Below are positions 22,340-32,752 of a DNA stretch of 64,000 bases, piece by piece. A program made the translations under genes and the position numbers. The stretch is taken from the NCBI GenBank assembly GCA_030760725.1, contig JASWHV010000012.1:82162968-82226967 (forward strand), read 5' to 3'. Below the pieces are notes generated by a model. That model searched no databases. It saw nothing but the letters and a program-made list of their open reading frames with translations, and had not been told where the DNA came from. This stretch comes from Neostapfia colusana. Taxonomy: Eukaryota; Streptophyta; Magnoliopsida; Poales; Poaceae. Every line of letters starts with the position of its first letter. Position 1 is the first letter of the stretch.

Positions 22340-23476
22340 TGTGACACACTCATTTTCGATTTTTGCATGTATTCATGTTCCATGTAGAAAAAAACATTTT
22401 TAAAATAAGTTGAAACCGAGAAAGAAACAAATAGTTAGCCAAAAAGAGCAAATCCAGTTCACAGAAAGCGCCGAAGACAATTCCCATGGCCCGCTGGCCA
22501 CGTGGCATGTCCGGAGCTCATCTCCGCAAAGGGGGAGAGGTCCGCCGCTAAACTGGCTACGTGGCAGGCTCATGGCTCATCCCCGCACAGGGGGAGAGGT
22601 CCGACCCCGTGGGACACGTGTTGCCCCCGGAGCTAGCCTCTGCGGAGGAGCGAGGTCAGCCCCGCCGGACACATGTCGTCACCAGAGCTAGTCACCGCGG
22701 AAAAGAGAGGACCAGCCGCGCGCGACACGTGTCACCTCCGGAGCTCATCTCCGGGAGGTCCGACACTACCAGACACGTGTCACTCCGGAGCTTACCTCCG
22801 GGAGGTCTATCGCTGTTGGACACGTGTCGACCTCGGAGCTCGTCTCTGAGGAGAAAGGAAGTCTGGCGCTACTGGACACGTGGCATTCTCGGAGCCCACC
22901 TCTGAAGAGAGGGGAGGTCTGGGTCTGACACGTAGCACATTCGGAGCTACCTCCGAAGAGAGGGGAGGTCCGGAATTGACACATGGCACACCTGGAGCCA
23001 CCTCCGAAGAGAGGGAGAGGTCCGGAACTAACACGTGGTGTTCGCGGAGCTCGCCTCTATTGAGAGAGGAGGTCCTGACCCACCAGACACTTGGCGCACG
23101 TGGAGCTCGCCTCTGGAGAGAGGGAGGTCCCGCCCGGCAGGACGCGTGGCGCACGCGGAGCTCACCTCTGAAGAAAAGGGAGATCTCGCCTGCCTGACAT
23201 GCGGCACAACCGGAGCTCGTCTCTACGGAAAAGGGAGCCCAGATTTCCGCAGGACACGTGGAGCTTTCGGAGCTCACCGCTGAGAAGGCAACGCGATTCT
23301 GAAGCGATTTTCCTCTGTACGCGTGGGAAGACCAGTACGGGAGGAAACCGACACGAATTGCATAATGTTACCGCACCAAATCAACTAAAGATAAGTTGTT
23401 AAGATAAAAAAACAGTTTGAATGAGACTCTTATTCGATGTCCAATCAGATTAGAACTCTTCATTTCTCTCTTATAA
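22340..23476 (+). repeat. RLG-A2 solo LTR, left part
   Basis: Begins TGTGACACAC; preceded by the TSD copy ACTAT at 22335-22339. Contains the G-box array and ends within the TATA box, where RLG-B3 inserted. Continues at 36219. The joined LTR is about 3.34 kb. Confidence 0.92.
22480..23285 (+). repeat. G-box/ABRE tandem array in RLG-A2 U3
   Basis: About 14 units with cores such as CCACGTGGC, GACACGTGTC and ACACGTGTCA, spaced about 45-60 bases, each paired with GGAGCTC and a CTCTGAGGAGA-like linker. The array ends about 190 bases before the disrupted TATA box. Open frames in this block are by-products of the periodic GC-rich repeat. Confidence 0.7.
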
Positions 23477-26400
23477 TGTAACACCCCAAATTTTTAGTCA
23501 AGACTCAAATTTTGATTTAGAACCATAAACCATGTTCAGAGGGGAATTTAGAAATTTTTGGACGTATTGCATGTTTTGCAAAAATTCAAATTCAAACTGG
23601 AATTCAAATTATACTCAAAACAGAAATGAAATGAAAAAGAAAAAGGAAAGCCAGAAAAAAACTGGCCAGTGGGCCGAAACCCCAGCCGGCCCAGCTAACC
23701 CCCGCGCAGCCCGCCCCGCGCGCGCCGCTCTGCCCCTCGCTGACATGTGGGACCCGCCTGTCATCCCTAACCCCGCGACCCCGGACTCTCTCCCGCGCGC
23801 TCGATCGCAACCGATCGGGAAATCGTGTTTTGCGGCCGAATTCTGGAACTAGCGGACTCCAACTCGATCACAACAGAACCACCGCCCTCCCCCGGCTATA
23901 AAACCCACCGATCCGATCAGTTTTTCGCACGCGATCGCCGATTTTCACTCCGGTGAGCACCGAGACTTCGCCGGTGAATTTTGGCCGATCTAAGCTCGGA
24001 AACTCTGATCTAACTCGCTAGTTTTGATCCACCGCCTCCGGGGAACTTTGCAGGTGCAGAAAACCCGAAGACTTACGGTGCAAATCCAGCTCCGACGAGC
24101 TTCGCCGTGGTTTTGCCTCGGACCTCGCCGCCGAGCACTTTCCAGGACCCCCGAGCTCGAGAAAACCCCCGAGGTGAGATCCCTGACCTCCCCTCTACCG
24201 ATCTAGGCCATAAGATCACAGTTCTAGGCAGAATTCTCGAGGATCCGAAAGATTCCGGTGAGATCGCCGCTTCCCGCCGCCGTGCGCCGCCGGCAGCGCC
24301 GCCCGCGCTCGATCAGAGCGACGTGGCCGCTTGTGCGCCGTTTATTTTAAATCGCACGGTAGACTTTAAAACCCCGCGTACCGGTTCGATGTTATAATCT
24401 CAGCCGTCGGTTTAAAATCAGACGGTCCACGTCAGTCCCGCGTTATAAAGACTGGAATTCTTACGTGCTACCCCCTGGGGTTCTCTGGAATTGAGAGCTA
24501 GCCCCGGAAACTTCAGATCTAGCCCCTGGAACTCCAGAAAATCATGTAAATTCATTTAAAAATCAGTTTTAGCCCCTAGACTTAATAGAAATTAAGAAAA
24601 ACACCTCTGAAGAGTGTAGCTAGACCCCTGGAGATTATGAAAATAATATTATATACCCTGTAATGGGGTGAATTCATTATTTTAGCCCTGTTTAGTATTT
24701 AATTTAGAAAATTGAAAATGTAACTAGTGTTTAAATATTAAAAAGGGGGACAAACCTAATTGTCAAAATTAGTAAAAACTTTCTCAGTACTTAGAAAACT
24801 TTGGAGTGAGATAAAAATATATTTTTGGGGCTGAAACAAATCTGTTTCATAAATTATTCACATTTAATAGTATAGGGGCACATTCTTAAGTAAAGAATAG
24901 TTAAAGAAAAATAGGAAAAATAATTATGAAATAGTATACATCAGAAGCCAAGGTCAAAATATGATCTTAAATTATTTAGGACCAGAACCTAATCTGTTTA
25001 GGTAGTGTGTATTACTAATTTAATAATAAAATGCACAATTATGCATAAGAATATAAATCTGAAAATATAGAAACTAGTAAATAATAAATGGAGTTTCTAA
25101 AGTACAAAGAATTCAGTTTAGGGTTGATAGAAATTATGAAGGCACCTATGGAGAAGAAAAATACTCTTCATACATACTTGGTAGTTTAATATATAAGGAA
25201 TTTATTTAAAACTGAAACACACATATATACATATATATGTATATATATATATATTATGTGAGTATAAATATGAACACCAAAGTAGGAATCATACACATGT
25301 AAATAAAAGTGTGTGCAAGCCCCAAACCAACACACATAGAGTATCCACAACACATAAAATGGTAAAGAAAATTTCATAAATGTGAATGTGTTGTTTGTAT
25401 GAAGTAGAAGTGTGAACCATGTCTTATGATTGTTGTTTTCCTTTTGCTATGTGTGATGGTATGAAGTAGAACCTGTTCAAGAGCAAGCTATCAGTTTTCA
25501 AGATCAGGACTACTCATTTCAAGAGCAGCAAGAAGGAGGCAAGTGTCCTTGACCACTTTGATCCTATGCTAGGATGTGTAGATAGAAATTATTTGCATTG
25601 TCAAATGAAATATGAAACCCATGCTAGGAAGTTTCCCTAGAATTGCATTACCTTGTTTCCTTGTAGCTTGGGTTGGGATTTATTTTGTCATGTTATTTAT
25701 TTACATGCATATGCTTAGCCATGCTTAGAATGGGACATTTGGGACATGAGATCATCAGTTTATTATACCATACTCTTGAATGAGCTATTGGAAGTTATGT
25801 AGAGGTAGGGATCAAGGCAAGTTGGATGTTTTGGTTGTGTGCTGGGTGCACGAGATTTGGGTTTGTGTTTAGTACTTGCCTGGATCCTAAGGACCGGTTC
25901 ATGGAGCATGTAACCCGGCTTTACAGTGCCAACCACATGCTGAGATGGGGCAGCTTGGCCAATTAATTAGGTGCATCCCCGGCGTAGTATGGGTGTGTTG
26001 GATGGTGCGGGGAGTAGGTGTCAGCTGGACTACCATATGAACCGCAAGGCTCAAGAGGGGGCCACTGCAGCGGGGTTGGAGCCTCTTGTATGCTGTTAGG
26101 GGTGAAACCTCAGTGGGCCCACGCTCGTCGGGAATCCCTTTGTAAAGGCTTTGTAGTGATCTCTTGGCCGCACACCTGGGAAGTGTGAATGTGGAACGTA
26201 GCCACTGGCATAATGGAGGTTCTTTTAGTCCACCCGGCAACGGGGGATGAAATCACTACTTGTGGGTACAGTGGTACAAACTCTGCAGAGTCAAAACTGT
26301 CTTGACAGCCGTGCTCACGGTTAAGAGCGGCCTGGACTTATTCATGATTAGAGGATTGACGGTTTTGGAGGTTAAGCGGGAAGCTTAACATTGGAAAGGA

Positions 26401-26938
26401 TGTTATGATTATTTGGTTATGATGATTGGGATGGGAGATTGGGACCATTTCACCTGTGTAGTAATGTAGGTGCTTAATAAGCTAAGGTGATAGGTATTAA
26501 TTGCGTAGTGCTTTAACCATGAGTTCAACCTCTCCTTGTTCTAGCCATGCATGATATAATTTTCCCACACTTGCTGAGTACCATTGGTACTCAACCTTGC
26601 ATATTTGTTGGTTTACATTGCTGCTCAGGTCAAGATAATGAGGTGGTGTATAATGACCAAGACTTTGGACCCGAGGAAGGATTCTAGGTTCATGAAGACC
26701 CCCCCGGGCAACACCTGTGATGGAGCCCCAAAGAATAATATTCCGCTGCTAGTTTATTTTCCTTGTGATGAACTTATTATTGTCCATCGAGACATTTACT
26801 ATGTAAGACTTACTTATATTCGACACCTGGCTTGTAATAAATGATGCTTCACTATTTGTCATCACATGTATGAGCAAATGATCCTGGCATACATGTGATA
26901 TTCACTTGGTTGTTTCTTCGGAAAAACCGGGTGTGACA
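23477..26938 (+). repeat. RLG-B3 5' LTR
   Basis: TGTAACACCCC to GGGTGTGACA. GC-rich U3 with the TATA box at 23897, an AT-rich middle (24600-25300) with a TA microsatellite near 25222-25255, then the R-U5 module with hairpins at 26281-26320 and 26575-26593 that is shared with RLG-A LTRs. Short open frames here also exist unchanged in the 3' LTR and are not supported as genes. Confidence 0.96.
23897..23903 (+). promoter_or_regulatory. TATA box of RLG-B3 LTR
   Basis: TATAAAA within CCCCCGGCTATAAAACCC; repeated in the 3' LTR at 33173-33179. Likely core promoter driving the genomic RNA. Confidence 0.65.
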
Positions 26939-26942
26939 GAGG

Positions 26943-26955
26943 TGGTATCAGAGCC
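26943..26955 (+). other. Primer binding site of RLG-B3
   Basis: TGGTATCAGAGCC, matching the 3' end of plant initiator Met tRNA, 4 bases after the 5' LTR. Confidence 0.9.
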
Positions 26956-27126
26956 AAGGTTGCCCGTAGGAACGTGGACCTAGGTAGAAATGGACGTATT
27001 TAAGGGCCCTATTTTCTTAAAAACTATTTTCCAAAGGTGTGGGTGGAAAAAGTGTTATTAAAGGAGTCATTTTCTTCATCTTACCCCAACTTTCATTCAA
27101 AATAGGATTTTTGTTTGAGATTTTAT

Positions 27127-27156
27127 CTAACCTAATTTTAAATTCTTTTGTTTTAG
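27127..27156 (+). promoter_or_regulatory. Putative splice acceptor abutting the H3-tail ORF
   Basis: A CTAAC branch-point-like motif (27127-27131), then a T-rich tract TTCTTTTGTTTTAG whose AG (27155-27156) touches the ATG at 27157. RLG-B1 has a similar T-rich AG just before its ATG. The gag ATG at 28239 is also directly preceded by AG (CTACTAG). This suggests, but does not prove, alternative splicing from a leader donor. Confidence 0.4.
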
Positions 27157-27936
27157 ATGGTTCGCATGATTCGCACCGCTCGTAAGTCCACGGGAGGGAG
27201 AGTTCCCGTAGTTGCCCTTGCTGAAAGAGAGGAGAGTCGTCCAGTGACGTACCTTTCCTACGGATTGGCAGTAGGAGATTTGTTGCGCCGTCTTCGACGT
27301 ATGCTCGAAGCCGCCGGCAATACGGGCAAGCTCATCATCCACTATAACTCCACCAGGACCATCCGTGAGAAGAGGGAAGAATGGAGTTCGGAGATGAGGA
27401 TTATACACGAGAATCAGCTGCTTAAGATCCACCACTCTCCAGCTTGTCGAGCAACACAAGTTGACGCGGAGAGAGATGTCACTTGGGAGGCCATCACCTG
27501 CCAGAGTCACATCTATCGTCGCCACTTGGACAAAACTGAGTACATGTATGTCCTCCAACGTGAGAGTGGTACTACGGAGTACAAGTACCCACCGGTGCAG
27601 CAAGGGACTTCCCATGAGCACATGGACTTGTGCTTGGAGGATGCTGCTATGCTCAGCACTCGACTGCAGGAGTGTCAACAAGAACTTCAGGATGTCCGAG
27701 ACACTCTGAAGGAGACGGAGGCATTGCTGCGAGCTTGCTTAAAGACGAGAGAAAGAGGAGATGGGAATGAACTGTGTGTCACCGTAAGTGATCCATGGAC
27801 CCCTGACTCCCCGGATCGCCGAGCAATCAGGCGTCGTCGCACTTCTCCACCAGCAGCCTCCCCACCCAAAGCAGAGTCAGAAGGTAGCCGAAATGAGGAG
27901 GAAGATCCCGAGGAGCCAGCTCAAGAGGATGAGTAG
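27157..27936 (+). CDS. Extra ORF upstream of gag with histone H3 N-tail mimic, 259 aa
   Basis: Intact ORF, not related to any retrotransposon protein I recognise. Residues 1-17 read MVRMIRTARKSTGGRVP and align without gaps, from the start Met, to the histone H3 tail: T-A-R-K-S-T-G-G around H3K9 is identical (K10 here counting Met), P17, L21 and A22 also match, while the H3K4 position is Ile and K14 is Arg. There is no histone fold. The rest has a conserved middle (about 30-150, EEWSSEMRI, EYMYVLQRESG), a predicted coiled coil (about 154-200, LSTRLQECQQELQDVRDTL), a basic cluster RRAIRRRR (221-228) that could be a nuclear signal, and an acidic tail (239-259). The start is supported by H3 register and by conservation in RLG-B1. 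Role inferred, not known: a nuclear protein engaging H3K9 readers or writers. Confidence 0.85.
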   Translation: MVRMIRTARKSTGGRVPVVALAEREESRPVTYLSYGLAVGDLLRRLRRMLEAAGNTGKLIIHYNSTRTIREKREEWSSEMRIIHENQLLKIHHSPACRATQVDAERDVTWEAITCQSHIYRRHLDKTEYMYVLQRESGTTEYKYPPVQQGTSHEHMDLCLEDAAMLSTRLQECQQELQDVRDTLKETEALLRACLKTRERGDGNELCVTVSDPWTPDSPDRRAIRRRRTSPPAASPPKAESEGSRNEEEDPEEPAQEDE

Positions 27937-28238
27937 CGTAGAGTCTTTCCCCTAGCTAGCAAGAGGTCGAGTAGTCGAGTCGTTACGTATTTAATGGTGT
28001 GATAATGCTTGGTGTGTGACGTGAGTTGTGGAAGCCATGAGCAAGTGTCCACAGCCTCGTCTTCAGATTGTTTTGCTTTGGTGTGTGAACCCCCAGGAAA
28101 TAATAGTGCATTTATTGGGTGTGAGATATAAAACCCTCGTAAGATTTTAACAAAACTTCAACACTTCAAAGTACAAACAAGTGAAAGTAGTAAGATGATA
28201 CTAAATGCTTTCAAATTAACATTTGTTGATTCTACTAG

Positions 28239-31200
28239 ATGGCCGGAAGAGGAAAAGGACGTGCTGCCAACCCCGCCAACAACAATGATGAGGCATGCAA
28301 CTCTCATCTTTCTGGAGGCCAGAACCGGGGTGGTCGCCGTGAAGAAGTTGATCCTCTCCACCAAATGCTGGAGAATCAAAATCAGCTCATCCAGAACTTG
28401 ACTCAAGTAGTGGCCAACTTGCATCAAGTTCCACCTCCACAAGCTGCACCACGCCAACCAAGGTTGAGTGAGTTTCTAGGAACTCAACCTCCAAAGTTTG
28501 CAAGTGCTGCTGAACCTCTGGAGGCAGATGATTGGCTGAAGACCATTGAAAGTAAGATGAGAATCATACAATGCCAAGGGTATGAGAGGGTGCTGTTTGC
28601 CTCTCATCAATTGCAGGGACCTGCTGCTGATTGGTGGACCGCCTACGTGGCCGCCCATCATGACCCTGAGAGCATCACTTGGGAAGAGTTCAAGCGTAGC
28701 TTCCGCAACCATTACATCCCAAGGGGTGAACTCAAAAACAAGAGGAAAGAGTTTTTGGGACTGCAGCAGGGAAACATGACGGTGAGGGAATACCTCACTA
28801 AATTCACTCAACTATCCCGTTATGCTCCACGAGACATAGAGACAGATGAGCAGAAACAAGATTGTTTCGTGGAAGGACTTACCGCAGAGATGCAGTGTGC
28901 AATGTCCTCCAATGAGTATGAAAGCTTTCAAAAGATGGTGGACAGAGCATTTGTGGTGGAAAGGAAGCTGAAGGCCCTGGAAAATGAGAATAAGAGGAAG
29001 GCTGGGTGGTCACATCAAGCCTCAGGGAGCAACACCCGCCCACGTATGATGCAGCAACCTACGGGGCAGACGAGCCGTGCTGCGGTACCCTATTCAGCAC
29101 CAAGAGGGTACAACCCAAACTACAGGCCTCCCGCAGCACCAGCACAGCCGCAACGTCAGTTTGTACAACAGCCTCGCCCCGCATATCCACCTCGACCAGC
29201 AGTGCAAGGACCCCCAAACCAACCCCAAGACAACAAGGGCCAAGCATCTAAGATTGGGGTGCAATGTTTCAGCTGTGGTGAAGTGGGGCACTACGCCCAT
29301 AAGTGTCCAAAGAAGAAGCCCACGCAGCCACAGCAGCAGAACGTAATGAGAGGACGGGTGAACCACGTCACTATGGAGGAAGCACAAGAGGCACCCGACG
29401 TGGTAGTTGGTAAGTTTCCTGCCAATTTACACCTTGCAACTCTGCTGTTTGATTCTGGTGCTACCCATTCGTTCATTGCTCAAGGGTTTGTTAAGAAGCA
29501 TGACCTAGCAACCACACAAATGAACCATATGCTAGCGGTAAATTCTCCAGGTGGAGAAATAAGGACAAGACAAGTGTGTCCCAAAGTGAACCTAGACATT
29601 AATGGGGTAGTATTTACCGCTAACCTCATAGTGATCGATTCACAAGGGATAGATATTATTTTGGGTATGGATTGGTTGACCAAACATAAAGGAATCATCC
29701 ATTGTTCGACCAGAACGGTGGAACTAACTCACCCTAGTGGCACAAGAGTAAAGTTCATAACGATACATGAGCCTAGGAGGGACATTAAATTAAATCAAGT
29801 GGAGGTGAAAGTTGAGGAAATCAGGACTATCAGGGAATATCCAGATGTTTTTCCGGAGGAGTTGCCAGGAATGCCTCCCGACCGTGACGTGGAATTCGCA
29901 ATCGAGCTAGTACCGGGAACAGCCCCGATATACAAGAGACCTTATCGAATGGACTCCAAGCAGCTAGAAGAGCTCAAGGATCATTTGAGGGAATTGACGG
30001 AAAAGGGGTATGTTCGCCCTAGTTCCTCACCATGGGGAGCTCCGGTAATATTTGTGCCTAAGAAAGATGGAACTCAAAGGTTATGCGTGGATTACCGTGC
30101 CTTGAATGAGGTGACCATCAAGAACAAGTATCCATTACCCCGCATTGAAGACTTGTTTGATCAGTTGAGGGGAGCTTGCGTGTTCTCGAAAATTGATCTC
30201 AGGTCGGGATACCACCAACTCAAGATAAGGCAATCTGATATTCCCAAGACAGCTTTCGTATCTCGGTACGGACTGTATGAATACAATGTCATGCCTTTCG
30301 GGCTAACCAATGCCCCGGCATATTTCATGTACCTCATGAACAAGGTATTCATGGAATATCTGGACAAATTTGTGGTGGTTTTCATAGATGATATTCTCGT
30401 CTTCTCCAAAGATGAAGAAGAACATGAGAAACATCTAAGGTTGGTGTTACAAAGGCTGAGAGAACACCAACTATATGCCAAGTTGAGCAAGTGTGAGTTT
30501 TGGCTAAAGAGAGTTCCCTTTTTAGGGCATATAATCTCGGAGGGAGGAATCTCCGTAGATCCTGCCAAAATCGAAGATATCCAGAAATGGAAAACCCCTG
30601 AAAATGTCGGGGAAGTTCGAAGCTTTTTGGGATTGGCTGGATACTATCGACGGTTTATTGAGGGATTCTCCAAGATCTCGAGACCTCTCACCAAACTATT
30701 GGAAAAGGGAATCACATTCACCTGGACGCCACAGTGCGATACGGGCTTTCAGGAGCTAAAGAAGAGATTGACAACAGCCCCGTGTTGGTTATGCCAGATA
30801 TGCAGAAGAATTTCACGGTGTACTGCGATGCCTCTGGAAACGGGTTGGGATGTGTTCTCATGCAAGAGGGACATGTCGTGGCATATGCATCCCGGCAGCT
30901 TCGGAAGCACGAGAAGAACTATCCTACACATGACTTAGAACTAGCTGCAGTGGTACACGCGTTGAAAATTTGGCGGCACTATTTGATGGGGAAGAGGACA
31001 GAGATATATACGGATCATAAGAGTTTGAAGTACATATTCACACAGCCAGATCTCAACCTTAGACAAAGGAGATGGTTAGAGCTAATCAATGACTTTGATG
31101 TAGGCATCAACTATCATCCCGGGAAAGCAAACGTCGTGGCCGATGCCTTGAGTCGGAAAGTGCAGGTCAATAAGTTGAGCTTGAAGGATATGCCTGCAGA

Positions 31201-32707
31201 ATTGAAGGACGAGGTTATAAGGCTCAATCTATGTCTAGTAAATAGTGGTGAAGCCATCGCCATGGAAGTGGACTCCACACTTGAGCGAGACATACGCGAG
31301 GGACAAAAGAATGATGAGAAGGTACAAGAGATCAGACAGCTCATCAAGGAAAATAAAGCTCCTGGTTTTAGAGAGGATGAACAAGGAACGGTGTGGCACG
31401 GGAAAAGGATCTGTGTGCCAGAAGTAAAGGAGATTCGTAAATTAATTTTGAAGGAGGCGCACGATTCCGACTATTCCATTCATCCTGGGAGTACGAAGAT
31501 GTATCAGGACCTCAAAAGCAGGTATTGGTGGTATGGCATGAAGCGAGATGTCGCGGAACATGTTGCCCTATGTGACACATGTCAGTTGGTGAAAGCAGAA
31601 CATCAACGACCCGCGGGATTGCTGCAACCACTCAAAGTGCCTGAATGGAAGTGGGAAGAGATCAGCATGGACTTTGTCGTGGGATTGCCTAGGACCCAGT
31701 CCGGGTATGATTCAATATGGGTTATTATTGATAGGCTAACCAAGGTAGCTCATTTCATCCCTGTGAAAGAAAGCTACAGCGGATCCAAATTGGCAGAATT
31801 GTACATGTCAAGGATTGTGTGTTACCATGGAGTGCCGAAGAAGATAGTGTCGGATCGAGGGACGCAGTTCACCTCGAGGTTTTGGCAAAAGTTGCATGAA
31901 ACCATGGGAACCCATCTGAATTTCAGTTCTGCCTATCATCCCCAAACTGACGGGCAGACGGAGAGAACCAATCAGATCCTTGAAGATATGTTAAGGGCAT
32001 GTGCACTCAAAAACAATAGGAGTTGGGACAAAAACTTACCGTATGCGGAGTTTTCCTATAACAACAGTTATCAAGCTAGTATGAAGATGTCACCGTTTGA
32101 AGCTTTGTATGGAAGGAAGTGCAGAACTCCCCTATTTTGGAACCAAACAGGAGAAAGTAAAGTGTTTGGTCCCGAAGTGCTACAAGAAGCCGAGGCAAAG
32201 GTGAGGGAGATTCGCAACAACTTGAGGATAGCACAGACACGCCAGAAGAGTTATGCTGATGTACGAAGAAGAGAGCTCGTTTTCAACGTGGGAGACTATG
32301 TTTATCTCAAGGTGTCCCCTATCAGAGGACTTCGTCGGTTCAAGGTGAAAGGGAAGTTGTCACCTCGATACATCGGACCCTTTCAAGTTTTGGAAAGAAA
32401 AGGCTAAGTGGCGTACCAACTAGAGTTGCCGGTTCATCTGTCGGACGTGCACGATGTGTTCCATGTGTCGCAACTCAAGAAATGTCTGAGGACGCCTGAG
32501 GAGGTGTTACCCATGAACGAAGTGGATGTGGCTGAGGATTTGTCTTATGCCGAGCAACCATACAAGATTTTGGAGACAATGGAACGCCTCACCAGAAATA
32601 AGAGAATCAGGATGTGCAAGGTGCAGTGGAAACATCACTCAGAAGAGGAAGCCACCTGGGAGCGGGAAGATGAGCTTAAGGCACAATTTCCGGAATTGTT
32701 TTCTTAG
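28239..32707 (+). pseudogene. RLG-B3 gag-pol polyprotein, near-intact (one frameshift, one stop)
   Basis: Encodes the proteins for particle formation, reverse transcription and integration. Gag (DDWLKTIESKMRIIQC), zinc knuckle C343-C346-H351-C356, protease FDSGATHS with D405, RT with VDYRALNE and catalytic FIDD (715-718, nucleotides 30381-30392). A one-base deletion near 30783 shifts the frame at about residue 849; RNase H (YCDASGNGLGCVL, HSRK-like ADALSRK end), the integrase zinc finger and the D-D-E core (codons near 31670, 31853 and 31961) follow in the other frame. A TAA at 32405 precedes the linker DVHDVFHVSQLKKC and the chromodomain (about 32532-32700: KILETMERLTR, VQWKHH, EATWERED). 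Stop at 32705-32707. Two lesions make it non-autonomous, but it could be mobilised in trans. Confidence 0.93.
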
Positions 32708-32738
32708 AAACACCAATCTCGAGGACGAGATTTCTTTT

Positions 32739-32752
32739 AAGGGGGGTAGAGC
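32739..32752 (+). other. Polypurine tract of RLG-B3
   Basis: AAGGGGGGTAGAGC directly before the 3' LTR start TGTAACACC. Confidence 0.85.

Noticed and set aside
25205..25260. TA microsatellite as a functional element
   Set aside because: Varies in length between the two LTRs of one element and becomes an AC/AT tract in RLG-B4; ordinary microsatellite slippage.
27157..27936. A host histone H3 gene or captured histone
   Set aside because: Only the first about 24 residues resemble H3; the histone fold is absent, and the ORF lies between PBS and gag of a complete element and recurs in RLG-B1.
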